DNA of 48,231 nucleotides from Planktomarina sp. Its GTDB lineage: Bacteria; Pseudomonadota; Alphaproteobacteria; Rhodobacterales; Rhodobacteraceae. The position numbers and the translations under genes are program-made. A model generated the notes under the pieces. It did not search any database. It saw only the letters and a program-made list of their open reading frames with translations, and was not told the DNA's origin. Shown here piece after piece: positions 35,477-45,078 of the stretch. Every line of letters begins with the position of its first letter. Position 1 is the first letter of the stretch. The DNA lies in contig JAFMEA010000013.1 of the NCBI GenBank assembly GCA_017856985.1, positions 1 through 48,231 on the forward strand, in the 5' to 3' direction.

Positions 35477-36769
35477 ATGCATGATATCCGTGCTATCCGC
35501 GACAACCCAACTGCTTTTGATGACGCTCTAATCCGCAGGGGTCATGCCCCCACCTCTTCACATATCTTGCAATTAGACACATCACGACGCGCTTGCATTC
35601 AAGCCGCTGAGGCAGCATCCGCAGAACAAAACACCGCTGGTAAATTGGCCGGCGCCGCCAAGTCCAATGGAGACGATGTGGAATTTGATCGTCTTCGTAG
35701 TCTGGTTTCAGCTAAAAAAAATGAAGTCGCCAATCTAAATGATGAGGCAAAAGAGAAAGATACTAATCTAACCAATTTACTAATGGCTATTCCAAACTTA
35801 CCCTATGAAGACACGCCAGATGGCAAAGATGAGAATGATAATGTTGAAATCAAACACTGGGGTACTCCAAAAATATTTAATTTTCCAGCTAAAGAGCATT
35901 TTGAGATTACTGCCGCCATAGGTGGTTTGGATTTTGAGACTGCCGGCAAGATCTCAGGAAGCCGTTTTGTTATAATGTCAGGCACAATTGCACGTTTGCA
36001 CCGAGCATTAGCGCAATTCATGCTCGATACACATGTGAATGAGAATGGCCTTACTGAAACTAATACCCCCGTACTTGTCCGTGAGAGTGCGATGCAGGGA
36101 ACAGGTCAGTTACCAAAATTTGGAGAGGATAGTTATCAAACCACAAATGGTTGGTGGCTTATTCCTACATCAGAGGTGACCCTAACTAACATAGTTTCCG
36201 GTCTAACAGTTGAAGAACATACACTGCCACGGCGCTACGCTGCGCACTCGCTGTGTTTCCGATCAGAAGCGGGCAGCGCGGGACGGGATACAGCCGGAAT
36301 GCTCCGCCAACATCAATTTGAAAAAGTTGAAATGGTTTCAATTACCCATCCAGAACATGCACGTCCAGAACTGGACCGAATGACCAAATGTGCTGAAGGG
36401 ATTTTGGAAGCCCTAAATCTGCCCTATCGAACCGTTGCTTTATGCGTTGGAGATATTGGGTTTGGTGCACGTCGAACTCATGACATTGAAGTTTGGTTGC
36501 CCGGACAAAATACTTATCGTGAAATTAGCTCGTGCTCATCTTGTGGTGATTTTCAAGCGCGACGAATGAACGCTCGATTCAAGCCAGCCACTGGAGGGAA
36601 ACCAGAGTTTTTACACACTTTAAATGGATCTGGTTTAGCAGTTGGGAGATGTCTGATTGCTGTTTTAGAGAATGGACAACAAAATGATGGGTCAGTCTCT
36701 ATTCCAGAGGTCTTGCAAAAATACATGGGGAATTCATCCACAATTTTACCAGATGGCAGGTTATCTTAA
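35477..36769 (+). CDS. serS: Seryl-tRNA synthetase
   Basis: Charges tRNA-Ser (and tRNA-Sec where present) with serine. The 430 residues have the N-terminal coiled-coil arm that binds the tRNA (about 30-105) and a class II catalytic core with motif 2 in [27 protein letters not shown] and motif 3 in [18 protein letters not shown]. The start at 35477 ([11 protein letters not shown]) is the conserved N-terminus and has GGAG upstream. It is monocistronic and convergent with der, with only 29 bases between. Confidence 0.98.
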   Translation: MHDIRAIRDNPTAFDDALIRRGHAPTSSHILQLDTSRRACIQAAEAASAEQNTAGKLAGAAKSNGDDVEFDRLRSLVSAKKNEVANLNDEAKEKDTNLTNLLMAIPNLPYEDTPDGKDENDNVEIKHWGTPKIFNFPAKEHFEITAAIGGLDFETAGKISGSRFVIMSGTIARLHRALAQFMLDTHVNENGLTETNTPVLVRESAMQGTGQLPKFGEDSYQTTNGWWLIPTSEVTLTNIVSGLTVEEHTLPRRYAAHSLCFRSEAGSAGRDTAGMLRQHQFEKVEMVSITHPEHARPELDRMTKCAEGILEALNLPYRTVALCVGDIGFGARRTHDIEVWLPGQNTYREISSCSSCGDFQARRMNARFKPATGGKPEFLHTLNGSGLAVGRCLIAVLENGQQNDGSVSIPEVLQKYMGNSSTILPDGRLS

Positions 36770-36798
36770 CAATAAGTAGCTATTAAAAAAAGTAAAAA

Positions 36799-38256
36799 CT
36801 AATCAATAGGCTTCCTGCCAAGATGCTTCCTTAAGCGTGATGGGGTTGATTTCTTTCTGTTTTTATAAGGATTTTGATCACCCTGGCCACGCATCCAGAG
36901 CCTTATGGGAGTGCCTGGCATATCAAAATCTTCCCTCAATCCATTTACCAAATAACGGGAATAACTCGTCGCAATTTTGTCAGGATAAGAGCACATGACA
37001 ACAAATCCCGGTGGACGTGTTTTTGCTTGAGTCATATAACGGAGTTTAATGCGGCGCCCACCTGGCGCAGGGGGTGGGTGTGCTTCGACCATACCAGAAA
37101 GCCAACGGTTTAAGTGACTGGTAGAAATTCGCCGGTTCCACACCTCGTGCGCGACTGAGACAGCCTCCTGAAGCCTGTCTAATCCTTTACCAGTTTTTGC
37201 TGACAATGTTATTAAAGGAGCACCACGAAGTTGTGGCAACAACCTTTCAAATGACTCACGTAATACTCGAAGTTTAGCCTGTTTTTTAGGTTCCAAATCC
37301 CATTTATTGACTGCTAAGACAACAGCGCGCCCCTCACGTTCTGCCAAATCAGCGATTCGTAGATCTTGCTGCTCAAAAGGAATGTCTGCGTCGAGAAGCA
37401 CTATAACAACTTCAGCAAATTTAACTGCGCGGAGCCCATCACTTACAGAGAGTTTTTCCAATTTTTCCTGCACTTTGGCCTTTTTACGCATACCAGCAGT
37501 ATCAAAAATACGTGTTGGAATGCCACCCCAGTCAAGAGTAAGAGAAATTGCATCACGTGTAATGCCTGCCTCTGGTCCAGTAAGAAGGCGATCTTCGCCC
37601 AATATTGTGTTGATAAGAGTTGATTTTCCGGCATTTGGTCGGCCAATGACAGCAACTTGCATTGGTTTTTGCACAGTGGGCAAACTATACTCTTCTAAAG
37701 TTTCTCCGTCTACCAAATCTAAATCAACGATTGGAGCATTTTCTATGGACTCTTCTTCCGCTGAGTTAATTAGAGGGGCAAGCAAAATAGCTAGTTCACC
37801 CATTCCCTCACCATGCTCGGCAGACATCCTTAAAGGTTCGCCGAGCCCCAAGGCATAAGCCTCAATAACGCCACCATCAGCAGCGCGTCCCTCTCCCTTA
37901 TTTGCAGCAAGAAACACATGGGCATTTCTCTTACGCAAAATGTCCGCAAATACCTCATCTGTTGGGGTCACCCCAACCCTTGCATCAATCATAAACAAAC
38001 ATGCGTCAGCCATATCCACGGCACGCTCTGTCAAGCGTCGCATACGACCTTGCAGGCTTTCATCAGTAACTTCTTCGAGGCCCGCTGTATCTATTATAGT
38101 AAATTTAAGATGTCCAAGTCGCGCAACCCCCTCGCGAAGATCTCTCGTAACTCCAGGCTGGTTATCTACTAAAGCAAGTTTTCGCCCAACTAGGCGATTA
38201 AACAAAGTAGATTTACCTACATTTGGTCGGCCAACAATTGCCAGTGTGAAGGACAT
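36799..38256 (-). CDS. der: Ribosome-associated GTPase Der (EngA)
   Basis: Tandem GTPase needed for 50S subunit assembly. The 485 residues hold two G domains: the first begins with GRPNVGKST (residues 8-16) and has DTAGLEE, the second has GRPNAGKST (about 204-212), [11 protein letters not shown] and NKWDLEP. A KH-like C-terminal domain (about 375-450) follows, and the protein ends in a basic tail ([20 protein letters not shown]). It lies 49 bases downstream of bamB on the same strand, the usual bamB-der order. Confidence 0.98.
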   Translation of the reverse strand: MSFTLAIVGRPNVGKSTLFNRLVGRKLALVDNQPGVTRDLREGVARLGHLKFTIIDTAGLEEVTDESLQGRMRRLTERAVDMADACLFMIDARVGVTPTDEVFADILRKRNAHVFLAANKGEGRAADGGVIEAYALGLGEPLRMSAEHGEGMGELAILLAPLINSAEEESIENAPIVDLDLVDGETLEEYSLPTVQKPMQVAVIGRPNAGKSTLINTILGEDRLLTGPEAGITRDAISLTLDWGGIPTRIFDTAGMRKKAKVQEKLEKLSVSDGLRAVKFAEVVIVLLDADIPFEQQDLRIADLAEREGRAVVLAVNKWDLEPKKQAKLRVLRESFERLLPQLRGAPLITLSAKTGKGLDRLQEAVSVAHEVWNRRISTSHLNRWLSGMVEAHPPPAPGGRRIKLRYMTQAKTRPPGFVVMCSYPDKIATSYSRYLVNGLREDFDMPGTPIRLWMRGQGDQNPYKNRKKSTPSRLRKHLGRKPID

Positions 38257-38305
38257 TCAAACCTACTTTCAGGAAATTAGAACTGACCCCTATATTAAGT
38301 TTTCC

Positions 38306-39619
38306 TCAACGGAAAGCCAGGAGAGCGCCATCCAAGGTTAACAGGTAAAGTGTTCCTTCAACCACTATGGGGGAACTAGCCGCTCCATACGATAATCTCG
38401 TTGAAGAGATCAACGTACCATCTGCCGGATCAAATTCACGCAACATCCTATCTGAAGAGGCTAAAATCAGCCGACCACCTGCCAAAATTGGTCCATAATG
38501 GGCAAATATATCCGTACGACGTTTTAAACTCTTCTTTGTAAAATGAGGTAATTGGTTGGACCAGATAATACTTCCATCCAGTTTGGACACACGAATTAAT
38601 TTATTTTCGTCACTTACAAAAAAAACTGATTGCCCCGATGTTAAGATATCTCCCTGACTACCTTGATTTGACGTCCATTTTCTCTGGCCAGTTTTCAAGT
38701 CTAAAGCAGCCATACGGCCTGCTGAATTTGATAAATATACTAAATCAGAGTCAATTACGGGTTGCCCTGTGACATCCTGCACATAACCAGCGCTTCGCCC
38801 TAAACGCGCACCTGACAAAACTGAATTCCAGCTAGGCAACCCACCTTTACGGAATACCGCAAAAACATCTCCAGAACCAAAGGGAAATAAAGCATATTTG
38901 TCATTAACTGCCGCGCCCGGGCCACCCACAAAACTAGAGCGTGAGCTTGGTCCAGCGACTTGCCACCTGATGCGGCCTGTCTTTGTTTCAATCGCCCATG
39001 CAGAACCACTCCTTGCAGATATATATAAGAGATCTCCAAATACAGTAGGTGATGCCCCACCATAACTAGCCAAGTCTTGAGACCAGACAATATCACCAGT
39101 TTCAGAACTTAAAGACTGAACAGTGCCAAAACCCGTTGTAACAAAAAGTTGTCCGTCTTTTATAGCCAATCCACCACCTGATGCATCATCTCGACCTTCA
39201 AATTTGTCTCCCACATCTCTTTGCCAGATAATCGTTCCATCCAAGTCCACCGCTGTAACTAAAGATCGGCTATCAAGTGTAAAAATACGACTAGCTTCTA
39301 AAACAGGGCTCGAGGCTATTTGATGGCGCCTACTGTTACCTTTTCCAATTGAAGCTTTCCAGACCAGTTCAAGTTTATCCCCCAATAAAGGGTGCCCAGG
39401 GTTATGTTGTGCGTTTCCACCTCTATGCGTCCATTTTGAGTTCAACTTTTCTGGAGGCAAGTTCAAAGCTGGCAGACTGTCTATTATGAACCGATCTTCT
39501 TTTTCTTTAGCTGCCGAACCATCCAACATTTCTCTAGCACCAGGCAAAACAGGATCACTGCTAGAGCATCCAAAATTAAAAGAAACAAGTAGGAGGCAAA
39601 CCAATGTATTAAATTTCAA
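38306..39619 (-). CDS. bamB: Outer membrane protein assembly factor BamB
   Basis: Lipoprotein of the BAM complex that inserts beta-barrel proteins into the outer membrane. The start is a TTG at 39619 with a strong GGGAGG five bases upstream. The 437 residues begin with a lipoprotein signal MKFNTLVCLLLVSFNFGC, whose lipobox cysteine is residue 18. The rest is an eight-bladed propeller of PQQ-like repeats (IIWQRDVG, DIVWSQDLA, GRIRWQVAGPS, GQRKWTSNQG, SIIWSNQLP). It lies between the TPR protein and der, the conserved alphaproteobacterial order. Confidence 0.95.
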   Translation of the reverse strand: MKFNTLVCLLLVSFNFGCSSSDPVLPGAREMLDGSAAKEKEDRFIIDSLPALNLPPEKLNSKWTHRGGNAQHNPGHPLLGDKLELVWKASIGKGNSRRHQIASSPVLEASRIFTLDSRSLVTAVDLDGTIIWQRDVGDKFEGRDDASGGGLAIKDGQLFVTTGFGTVQSLSSETGDIVWSQDLASYGGASPTVFGDLLYISARSGSAWAIETKTGRIRWQVAGPSSRSSFVGGPGAAVNDKYALFPFGSGDVFAVFRKGGLPSWNSVLSGARLGRSAGYVQDVTGQPVIDSDLVYLSNSAGRMAALDLKTGQRKWTSNQGSQGDILTSGQSVFFVSDENKLIRVSKLDGSIIWSNQLPHFTKKSLKRRTDIFAHYGPILAGGRLILASSDRMLREFDPADGTLISSTRLSYGAASSPIVVEGTLYLLTLDGALLAFR

Positions 39620-39671
39620 GAGCGCCTCCCAATCGATTATTTTCTAGAGCAGAGTTTCTGAAAACTACAGG

Positions 39672-40310
39672 TTATTTTTCTAATTCAGGCGTAGAACCTA
39701 AGGCTACAATTAACTCAGCCATCCTTTGGACCTGCATGCGAGACGCATCAGCATCCTGAATATGCGCCTGCAACAATTCTAAAGCTGTATCTACATTGCC
39801 TAGTTCTAGTTCATAGGCTACTAATATTTCCATAGCTGCATTCCGGTAGAAACCACCCGGAGACGATAGATCGTTCAAAGTTGTTAGTCTATTTTCATTA
39901 GTTTCAGCGCCTGGAATAAGTGTCAACTTTAATCGCGCAAGGTCTCTAATGAAATCAGGCTGATCCATATTTGCAATGACTTCTTTAAGAAAGTTTACGG
40001 AGCTTTCCATATCAGCCCCAGCAGCAATAAATTTTGCTATCACATGATCGACATCTTTGGACGCAATCTCATTTAAAGCCACATTGCGCGCTATATCATC
40101 AGTGATATCAAGAGCATTCAGCAGCGTATCTCCACGAACCTGAGCCAATAGAGCTGCTTTGGATTTTGACCATTCATTGTAGGCTGTACCGCCAACGAGT
40201 ATTAAAATCAAAACTGCTGGGATCCAGCCAAATCTACGAAATAAGCGAAACAACCTATCACGACGTACGTCTTCAGTTACTTCTGCAATAAAACCATCTG
40301 TATCTGACAT
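39672..40310 (-). CDS. YfgM-like tetratricopeptide membrane protein
   Basis: A 212-residue protein with a cytoplasmic N-terminus, one membrane segment (about 29-46, GWIPAVLILILVGGTAYNEW region) and a periplasmic helical domain with weak TPR-like repeats. This is the plan of YfgM, an ancillary SecYEG/BAM-linked protein encoded next to bamB in many proteobacteria. It sits 52 bases upstream of bamB on the same strand. The sequence is poorly conserved, so the call rests on topology and context. Confidence 0.82.
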   Translation of the reverse strand: MSDTDGFIAEVTEDVRRDRLFRLFRRFGWIPAVLILILVGGTAYNEWSKSKAALLAQVRGDTLLNALDITDDIARNVALNEIASKDVDHVIAKFIAAGADMESSVNFLKEVIANMDQPDFIRDLARLKLTLIPGAETNENRLTTLNDLSSPGGFYRNAAMEILVAYELELGNVDTALELLQAHIQDADASRMQVQRMAELIVALGSTPELEK

Positions 40311-40421
40311 TCTAAAACCACCATATTAGTCTTTCTTTCATATAGTCAAAAGCGAAGACGCGGTACAACCCCTCAAGAGCAAGATTGGCCCCTCAAAGGT
40401 CCGGATCCAACTCAGCAACCT

Positions 40422-43400
40422 TCAAAGGCTAGATGTTGCTTGGTTCTTTTCATCTACATCTGCTCTAATGCGAGAAAACCGAAACTTTACTCGCTTGAAC
40501 CAAGCATCAACGTTAGCCCCAAGAACCAATAAGGCTGGAGTTGCAAGCAGTGTAAGTATTGTTGCAAACGTAAGGCCACCAGCGATTGTGCTGGATAAGT
40601 CTGTCCACCACTGTGACGAGGGTGCACCAGACAAAATAGATCTTTCACCGAATTGGATAGTCAATCCAAACACCATGGGCAAGAGCCCCATAATGGTCGT
40701 TACAGCAGTCAACAGCACAGGTCTAAACCGCGCAAGACCAGCATGAAACGCCGCCTGCTTTGCCTCGTAGCCCTTGGACCGAAACTCGTTAAATGTATCT
40801 ATCAAAACAATATTATTGTTAACAACAACCCCCGCCAGCGCAATAATACCCAACCCCGACATAACTATTCCAAACGGACGATCCATCAGCCACAACCCTA
40901 AAAATACTCCACCGGACGACAGGATTATAGCAGACATTGTTACAAACGTTTGCCACACAGAGTTAAATTGTATCATCAGAACAAGGATCATAAGACACAT
41001 AGACAAAGAAAAAGCTTGGCCAAAAAAGGTCTGTGTCTCCTCAATATCTTCACTTTCACCACCAAAAACTATTGAACTGGAAAACGGAATCCCTTTATTT
41101 TCTGTTACCGCACTTTGAAGTGCCTCCACTTGTTTGGCAGGCAAAAGACCTTCTTTTACATCGGCATCAATCGAATAAAACCGCTTACCGTTTTTCCGTT
41201 CAATATCACCTCCCTTGGGCTGTGGTATTAATTTTGCAAACACAGACAATGGCACGTATTCGCCCGCGGCAGTAGGAATTCGGATCTCTTCCAGATGATC
41301 AAGATTGCGTTGATCGCTTGGAAAGCGCAGCTTTATGTCCAGTTCGTCGTCAATATCGTCAGGACGATAGTCAGAAATACTGACGCCTCCAGTCAATAAT
41401 TTAACCATGTTTCCAAGCGCATCGATAGAGACCCCATGGCGACTGGCTTCATCACGGTCAAATTCTATCGTCCACTCTATACCTGGTAATGGACGCGTAT
41501 CTTTAATATCTATAAAACCACCAATTTCGTTCATTAAACCAACCACAGAGTTCGTTGCTTGCGCAGCCTTTTCAAGATCATTGTCAAAGACCTCTATATG
41601 GATTGGCGCTCCACCGCCCGGGCCCGCTTGTTCTTTTTGAATGTTGACTTTAATTCCAACCACCCCCTCAAGCCTTTGGCGCATTTGCTCCATCAAAGTG
41701 TTGACCGTTTCACGCTGTTGCCAGTCATCAAAAACCGTACGAATGGATCCAATAGAGTCTCTGGGAGCCTGTTCATCTGATCCTAGTTTCGCATAATTTG
41801 CAGATACACCAGTTATACCCAACACTCGGGCTTCCGCCTGTTGTAAAAGATCATCACGCTCATCCGCAGCGAGATCACCGCGAGCTAAGACTTGAATTGC
41901 GGCTTGTTCTGGTTCTACGTCAGGGAAGAAGCTTACCCCTAAACCAGCCGAAAAATAACCTCCAAAAGACACAGCCATAAAACCTATAATGAACAACACG
42001 ACAAGCATTGGATATTGAATGGCCCGCTTGAGAATCCAGCGGTATGAACGCGGTGCTGAATGGTGGACGGCCCCACCGACAGAGACTTTTTTACCAAACA
42101 TACCGCCTAACACTGGAATGAATATTAATGCCATTAATAAGGATGCCGATAATACGCAAATCACAGTAATAGGTAAAAACTTCATAAAGCTGCCAACAAT
42201 ACCAGGCCAAAATAGTAGCGGGAGAAATACCATTAATGTAGTAACTGTCGAAGCTATAATTGGCCAAGCCATTCGAACAGCTCCCTCACGGTATGCTGTT
42301 GCCCGATCTACTGATTGTGCTATCCTTCTGTCCGCATATTCAATTGTGACAATCACCCCGTCCACAAGCATACCAGCAACAAGAATAAGCGAGAATAGTA
42401 CAACAATATTGAGCGTAATACCCATGTTGTAAAGCAAGGCTATACCAATCAAAAAACTACCAGGGATTGCCAGCGCAACCAGAGCAGCATTTCGCAGTCC
42501 AAGGCTTGCAACGACGACTATCATAACGATCAAAACTGCAGCAGTTACGTTATTTCCAAGATCACCAAGGGTTGAGCGTACATTTTTTGATTTATCCAAA
42601 AGATAATTAACTTGCACATCGCCAGACATAGCGGCAACTTCAATGTCAATAATCTTACGGGTCGCTTCTGCTACTTCAATAAGGTTGGCGCCTACCCTTT
42701 TCTTGACATCTAGAACCAGAGAACTTTGGCCATTAACCCGCGAACGATTGTCTGAATCTACAAACGCCCGGCGTACCCTTGCAATATCTTCGAAATGAAT
42801 AGTATTTCCGTCGCCAATTTTGATTGGCAACTTCATCAAATCCTCGATTGTTTCAATTACGCCGGGCACTTTGAGCGCAAGACGTCCCGCCCCTGTGTCT
42901 ATGGAACCAGCCGTAACAAGCTGGTTATTGGCCGATACAAGGCCTATGACCATTGCAGGGTTAAGACCGTAGCTTTCCATAGCACCGGCATCAATAAGTA
43001 CTTCGACCATTTCCTCACGGTCACCGCCAATCTCAACTTCCAGAACTCCTTCGACCGCTTCAAGTTTGTCTTTTAAATCGCGAGCGGCCAAAATCAGTAA
43101 TTTTTCGGGTACCTCACCATAAATAGCAGCTGTTAGAATTGGAAAAAGAGACAATGAAATTTCAGTGATTTTAGGAGCATCAGCGCTTGGAGGTAAATCT
43201 GGTTTAGCATCATCAACAGCTTTGCGTACGTCCTCGAGAACCAAGTCAATATCTTCTCCCGCAAGAAACTCCAGGGTTACTGACGCGTATCCTTCACTTG
43301 CTGCACTTGTCATTTTATCAAGACCTGCGACCGATCTAAGTTGCTTTTCAAGCGGCTTAACTAAGAGCTTTTCCGCATCAGTTGGTGAAATGCCAGAGTA

Positions 43401-43553
43401 GCGGACCGAGACATAGGAAATCGGAATATCAATATCAGGTTCAGCTTGCTTCGGAATATTATTCCAAGCATTTAAGCCGACGCCAAATATTATCATTATC
43501 ATGAAAATAATTGCACCAGGCCTTTTGAACGCCGCGTGGATTATAGATTGCAT
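40422..43553 (-). CDS. RND-family efflux permease
   Basis: Proton-driven inner-membrane pump of 1043 residues with the standard two-fold RND plan: 12 membrane segments and two large periplasmic loops. Hallmarks are the N-terminal FKRPGAIIFMIM, SAASEGYASVTLEF, and TM4 GMLVDGVIVTIEYADRR with Asp398 followed by Gly. In TM10, VVVNNNIVLID has Asn where AcrB has the relay lysine. It thus belongs to the broad efflux group outside the AcrB/MexB type. Its ATG overlaps the stop codon of the adaptor gene upstream (TAATG). No outer-membrane TolC-like gene is adjacent. The substrate is unknown. Confidence 0.93.
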   Translation of the reverse strand: MQSIIHAAFKRPGAIIFMIMIIFGVGLNAWNNIPKQAEPDIDIPISYVSVRYSGISPTDAEKLLVKPLEKQLRSVAGLDKMTSAASEGYASVTLEFLAGEDIDLVLEDVRKAVDDAKPDLPPSADAPKITEISLSLFPILTAAIYGEVPEKLLILAARDLKDKLEAVEGVLEVEIGGDREEMVEVLIDAGAMESYGLNPAMVIGLVSANNQLVTAGSIDTGAGRLALKVPGVIETIEDLMKLPIKIGDGNTIHFEDIARVRRAFVDSDNRSRVNGQSSLVLDVKKRVGANLIEVAEATRKIIDIEVAAMSGDVQVNYLLDKSKNVRSTLGDLGNNVTAAVLIVMIVVVASLGLRNAALVALAIPGSFLIGIALLYNMGITLNIVVLFSLILVAGMLVDGVIVTIEYADRRIAQSVDRATAYREGAVRMAWPIIASTVTTLMVFLPLLFWPGIVGSFMKFLPITVICVLSASLLMALIFIPVLGGMFGKKVSVGGAVHHSAPRSYRWILKRAIQYPMLVVLFIIGFMAVSFGGYFSAGLGVSFFPDVEPEQAAIQVLARGDLAADERDDLLQQAEARVLGITGVSANYAKLGSDEQAPRDSIGSIRTVFDDWQQRETVNTLMEQMRQRLEGVVGIKVNIQKEQAGPGGGAPIHIEVFDNDLEKAAQATNSVVGLMNEIGGFIDIKDTRPLPGIEWTIEFDRDEASRHGVSIDALGNMVKLLTGGVSISDYRPDDIDDELDIKLRFPSDQRNLDHLEEIRIPTAAGEYVPLSVFAKLIPQPKGGDIERKNGKRFYSIDADVKEGLLPAKQVEALQSAVTENKGIPFSSSIVFGGESEDIEETQTFFGQAFSLSMCLMILVLMIQFNSVWQTFVTMSAIILSSGGVFLGLWLMDRPFGIVMSGLGIIALAGVVVNNNIVLIDTFNEFRSKGYEAKQAAFHAGLARFRPVLLTAVTTIMGLLPMVFGLTIQFGERSILSGAPSSQWWTDLSSTIAGGLTFATILTLLATPALLVLGANVDAWFKRVKFRFSRIRADVDEKNQATSSL

Positions 43554-44827
43554 TAGTTTGCTTCCTCGCCGATTTGGTAAGTAATTTTCGAACCTTCACT
43601 AACGAAGGCCTGGCCCATGCCCAAGAGCAGCGTACCGTCGGGTAAGCCTGATACATAAGCCGCATTACCAACAGTTTGGGCAATCATCACTGGCATAGTT
43701 TTCACAATACCACTGGACACCACTGTTTTTACACTCAATAGTCCCTCCTCATCGACGTTAAGATGAGCCGGAGATATTTTAAACGCAGGTACTTTATCGA
43801 TTATCACACGTACCCCAGCACTCATCCCAGCGCGCAAGTTTCCATCATTGTTATCAAGCAATATTTCAACATTGAATGTCCGGGTTGCTTGGTTAGCAGA
43901 TGTCGCAATCTTACTTACACGTCCCTGGCGTTTGCCTGCACCATCAATCTCTAAGTCAACAATATCACCGATTTTAATTTTACTGATCTGGGTTTGGGGT
44001 ATTGGAGCATCTAAAATGAGAGACTTCAAACCTAAGATACGCGCAACAGGAGCGTTTTCTTTAATTGTTTGGCCCACTTCCACATGATACTTCTCCAGCC
44101 AGCCACTTTGAGGCGCTGTCACATCGGTAAATTTTAGCTGCTCTAACAGCTGTGAAATACGAGCATCGACAGCCTTAATTTGAGCATAGGACGCTGAAAG
44201 CTCAAGCTCTTCAGATTGGTTTTGTAACTCAATCAAGCGCATTTCTGCTGCTTTAAGCAAAGCAATTTGTTGAAGTTTAGCGAGTGGTTTTTTAACACCC
44301 CGATCCACTAATTTTTTTGTCGATTCATAATTACTTCGTACGGCCTCAAGGTCTGCTGTTGCAGCTGCGATCTGAGCCTCCCAAGCACCTCCAATGCGGA
44401 AACGCTTTTTAACGTCCTCGTATGCTGCTAGCCTTGACGTCCGCTCAGCACGAGCAGCTGCAATATCAGCTTCCAGTGTTCCCTTATCAAGTTTAATCAA
44501 TGTCGCCCCAGACTCGACCCAGCCACCTTCAAGAGCAACTTGAGCAAATACAAACGCTTGACGGCGGCTTATTACATCAATTTCAAATTCTGTACGCGTC
44601 ACGCCCCTTGCACGGATTTGCAATGGGACCAGTTCATTTACCACTCTAAAAGCCTGCGTGATCAATTCAGGCTCGGCAGTTACATTTTCTTCCACTTCAA
44701 GGGTTGCTAATTTTTCCTGATCAGTTTCACCGCTGGAGGAAGTCCCAAGCACATCATCTGAATACATCCAACCAATAATCAACACAGCAATGATAAGAGC
44801 CGAAATGTATGACTTACGAATTTTCAT
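43553..44827 (-). CDS. RND efflux periplasmic adaptor (HlyD/AcrA family)
   Basis: Links the RND pump to an outer-membrane channel. The 424-residue protein has an N-terminal membrane anchor (about 8-24). A lipoyl-type segment (about 85-120: RRQAFVFAQVALEGGWVESGATLIKLD region) is followed by a helical hairpin (about 118-215) and a second lipoyl half (QSGWLEKYHVEVGQTIKENAPVARIL). The beta-barrel domain (KIGDIVDLEIDGAGKRQGRVSKIA) comes next. It is the first gene of a two-gene operon and is coupled to the permease by a one-base overlap. Confidence 0.93.
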   Translation of the reverse strand: MKIRKSYISALIIAVLIIGWMYSDDVLGTSSSGETDQEKLATLEVEENVTAEPELITQAFRVVNELVPLQIRARGVTRTEFEIDVISRRQAFVFAQVALEGGWVESGATLIKLDKGTLEADIAAARAERTSRLAAYEDVKKRFRIGGAWEAQIAAATADLEAVRSNYESTKKLVDRGVKKPLAKLQQIALLKAAEMRLIELQNQSEELELSASYAQIKAVDARISQLLEQLKFTDVTAPQSGWLEKYHVEVGQTIKENAPVARILGLKSLILDAPIPQTQISKIKIGDIVDLEIDGAGKRQGRVSKIATSANQATRTFNVEILLDNNDGNLRAGMSAGVRVIIDKVPAFKISPAHLNVDEEGLLSVKTVVSSGIVKTMPVMIAQTVGNAAYVSGLPDGTLLLGMGQAFVSEGSKITYQIGEEAN

Positions 44828-45078
44828 TTTATAATTTAACCTTTAGTTTGGCAGGAACTGATGCAGTCACGATGGCTAGAGATAGTTTGCACCAACTAAA
44901 TGTCGAGGAAGCTAGTGTCAAACCGAGAAACCATGTGGGTAAAGGTCTTTTGAGACCAATAATTAGAAAATCGTGATTAAAATATAGGCAATAAAGAAAT
45001 ATTTTTGAGGTAACTTAAAATCACTTTCAGTGTAGAGTAACCGATTAAACTTAGGGTAGTTTTTTTACAGCAAAATCT

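Noticed and set aside
37307-38341. Long plus-strand open frames opposite der
   Set aside because: They are in antisense to a well-conserved GTPase, lack ribosome binding sites and give low-complexity Ser/Arg-rich translations typical of shadow frames.
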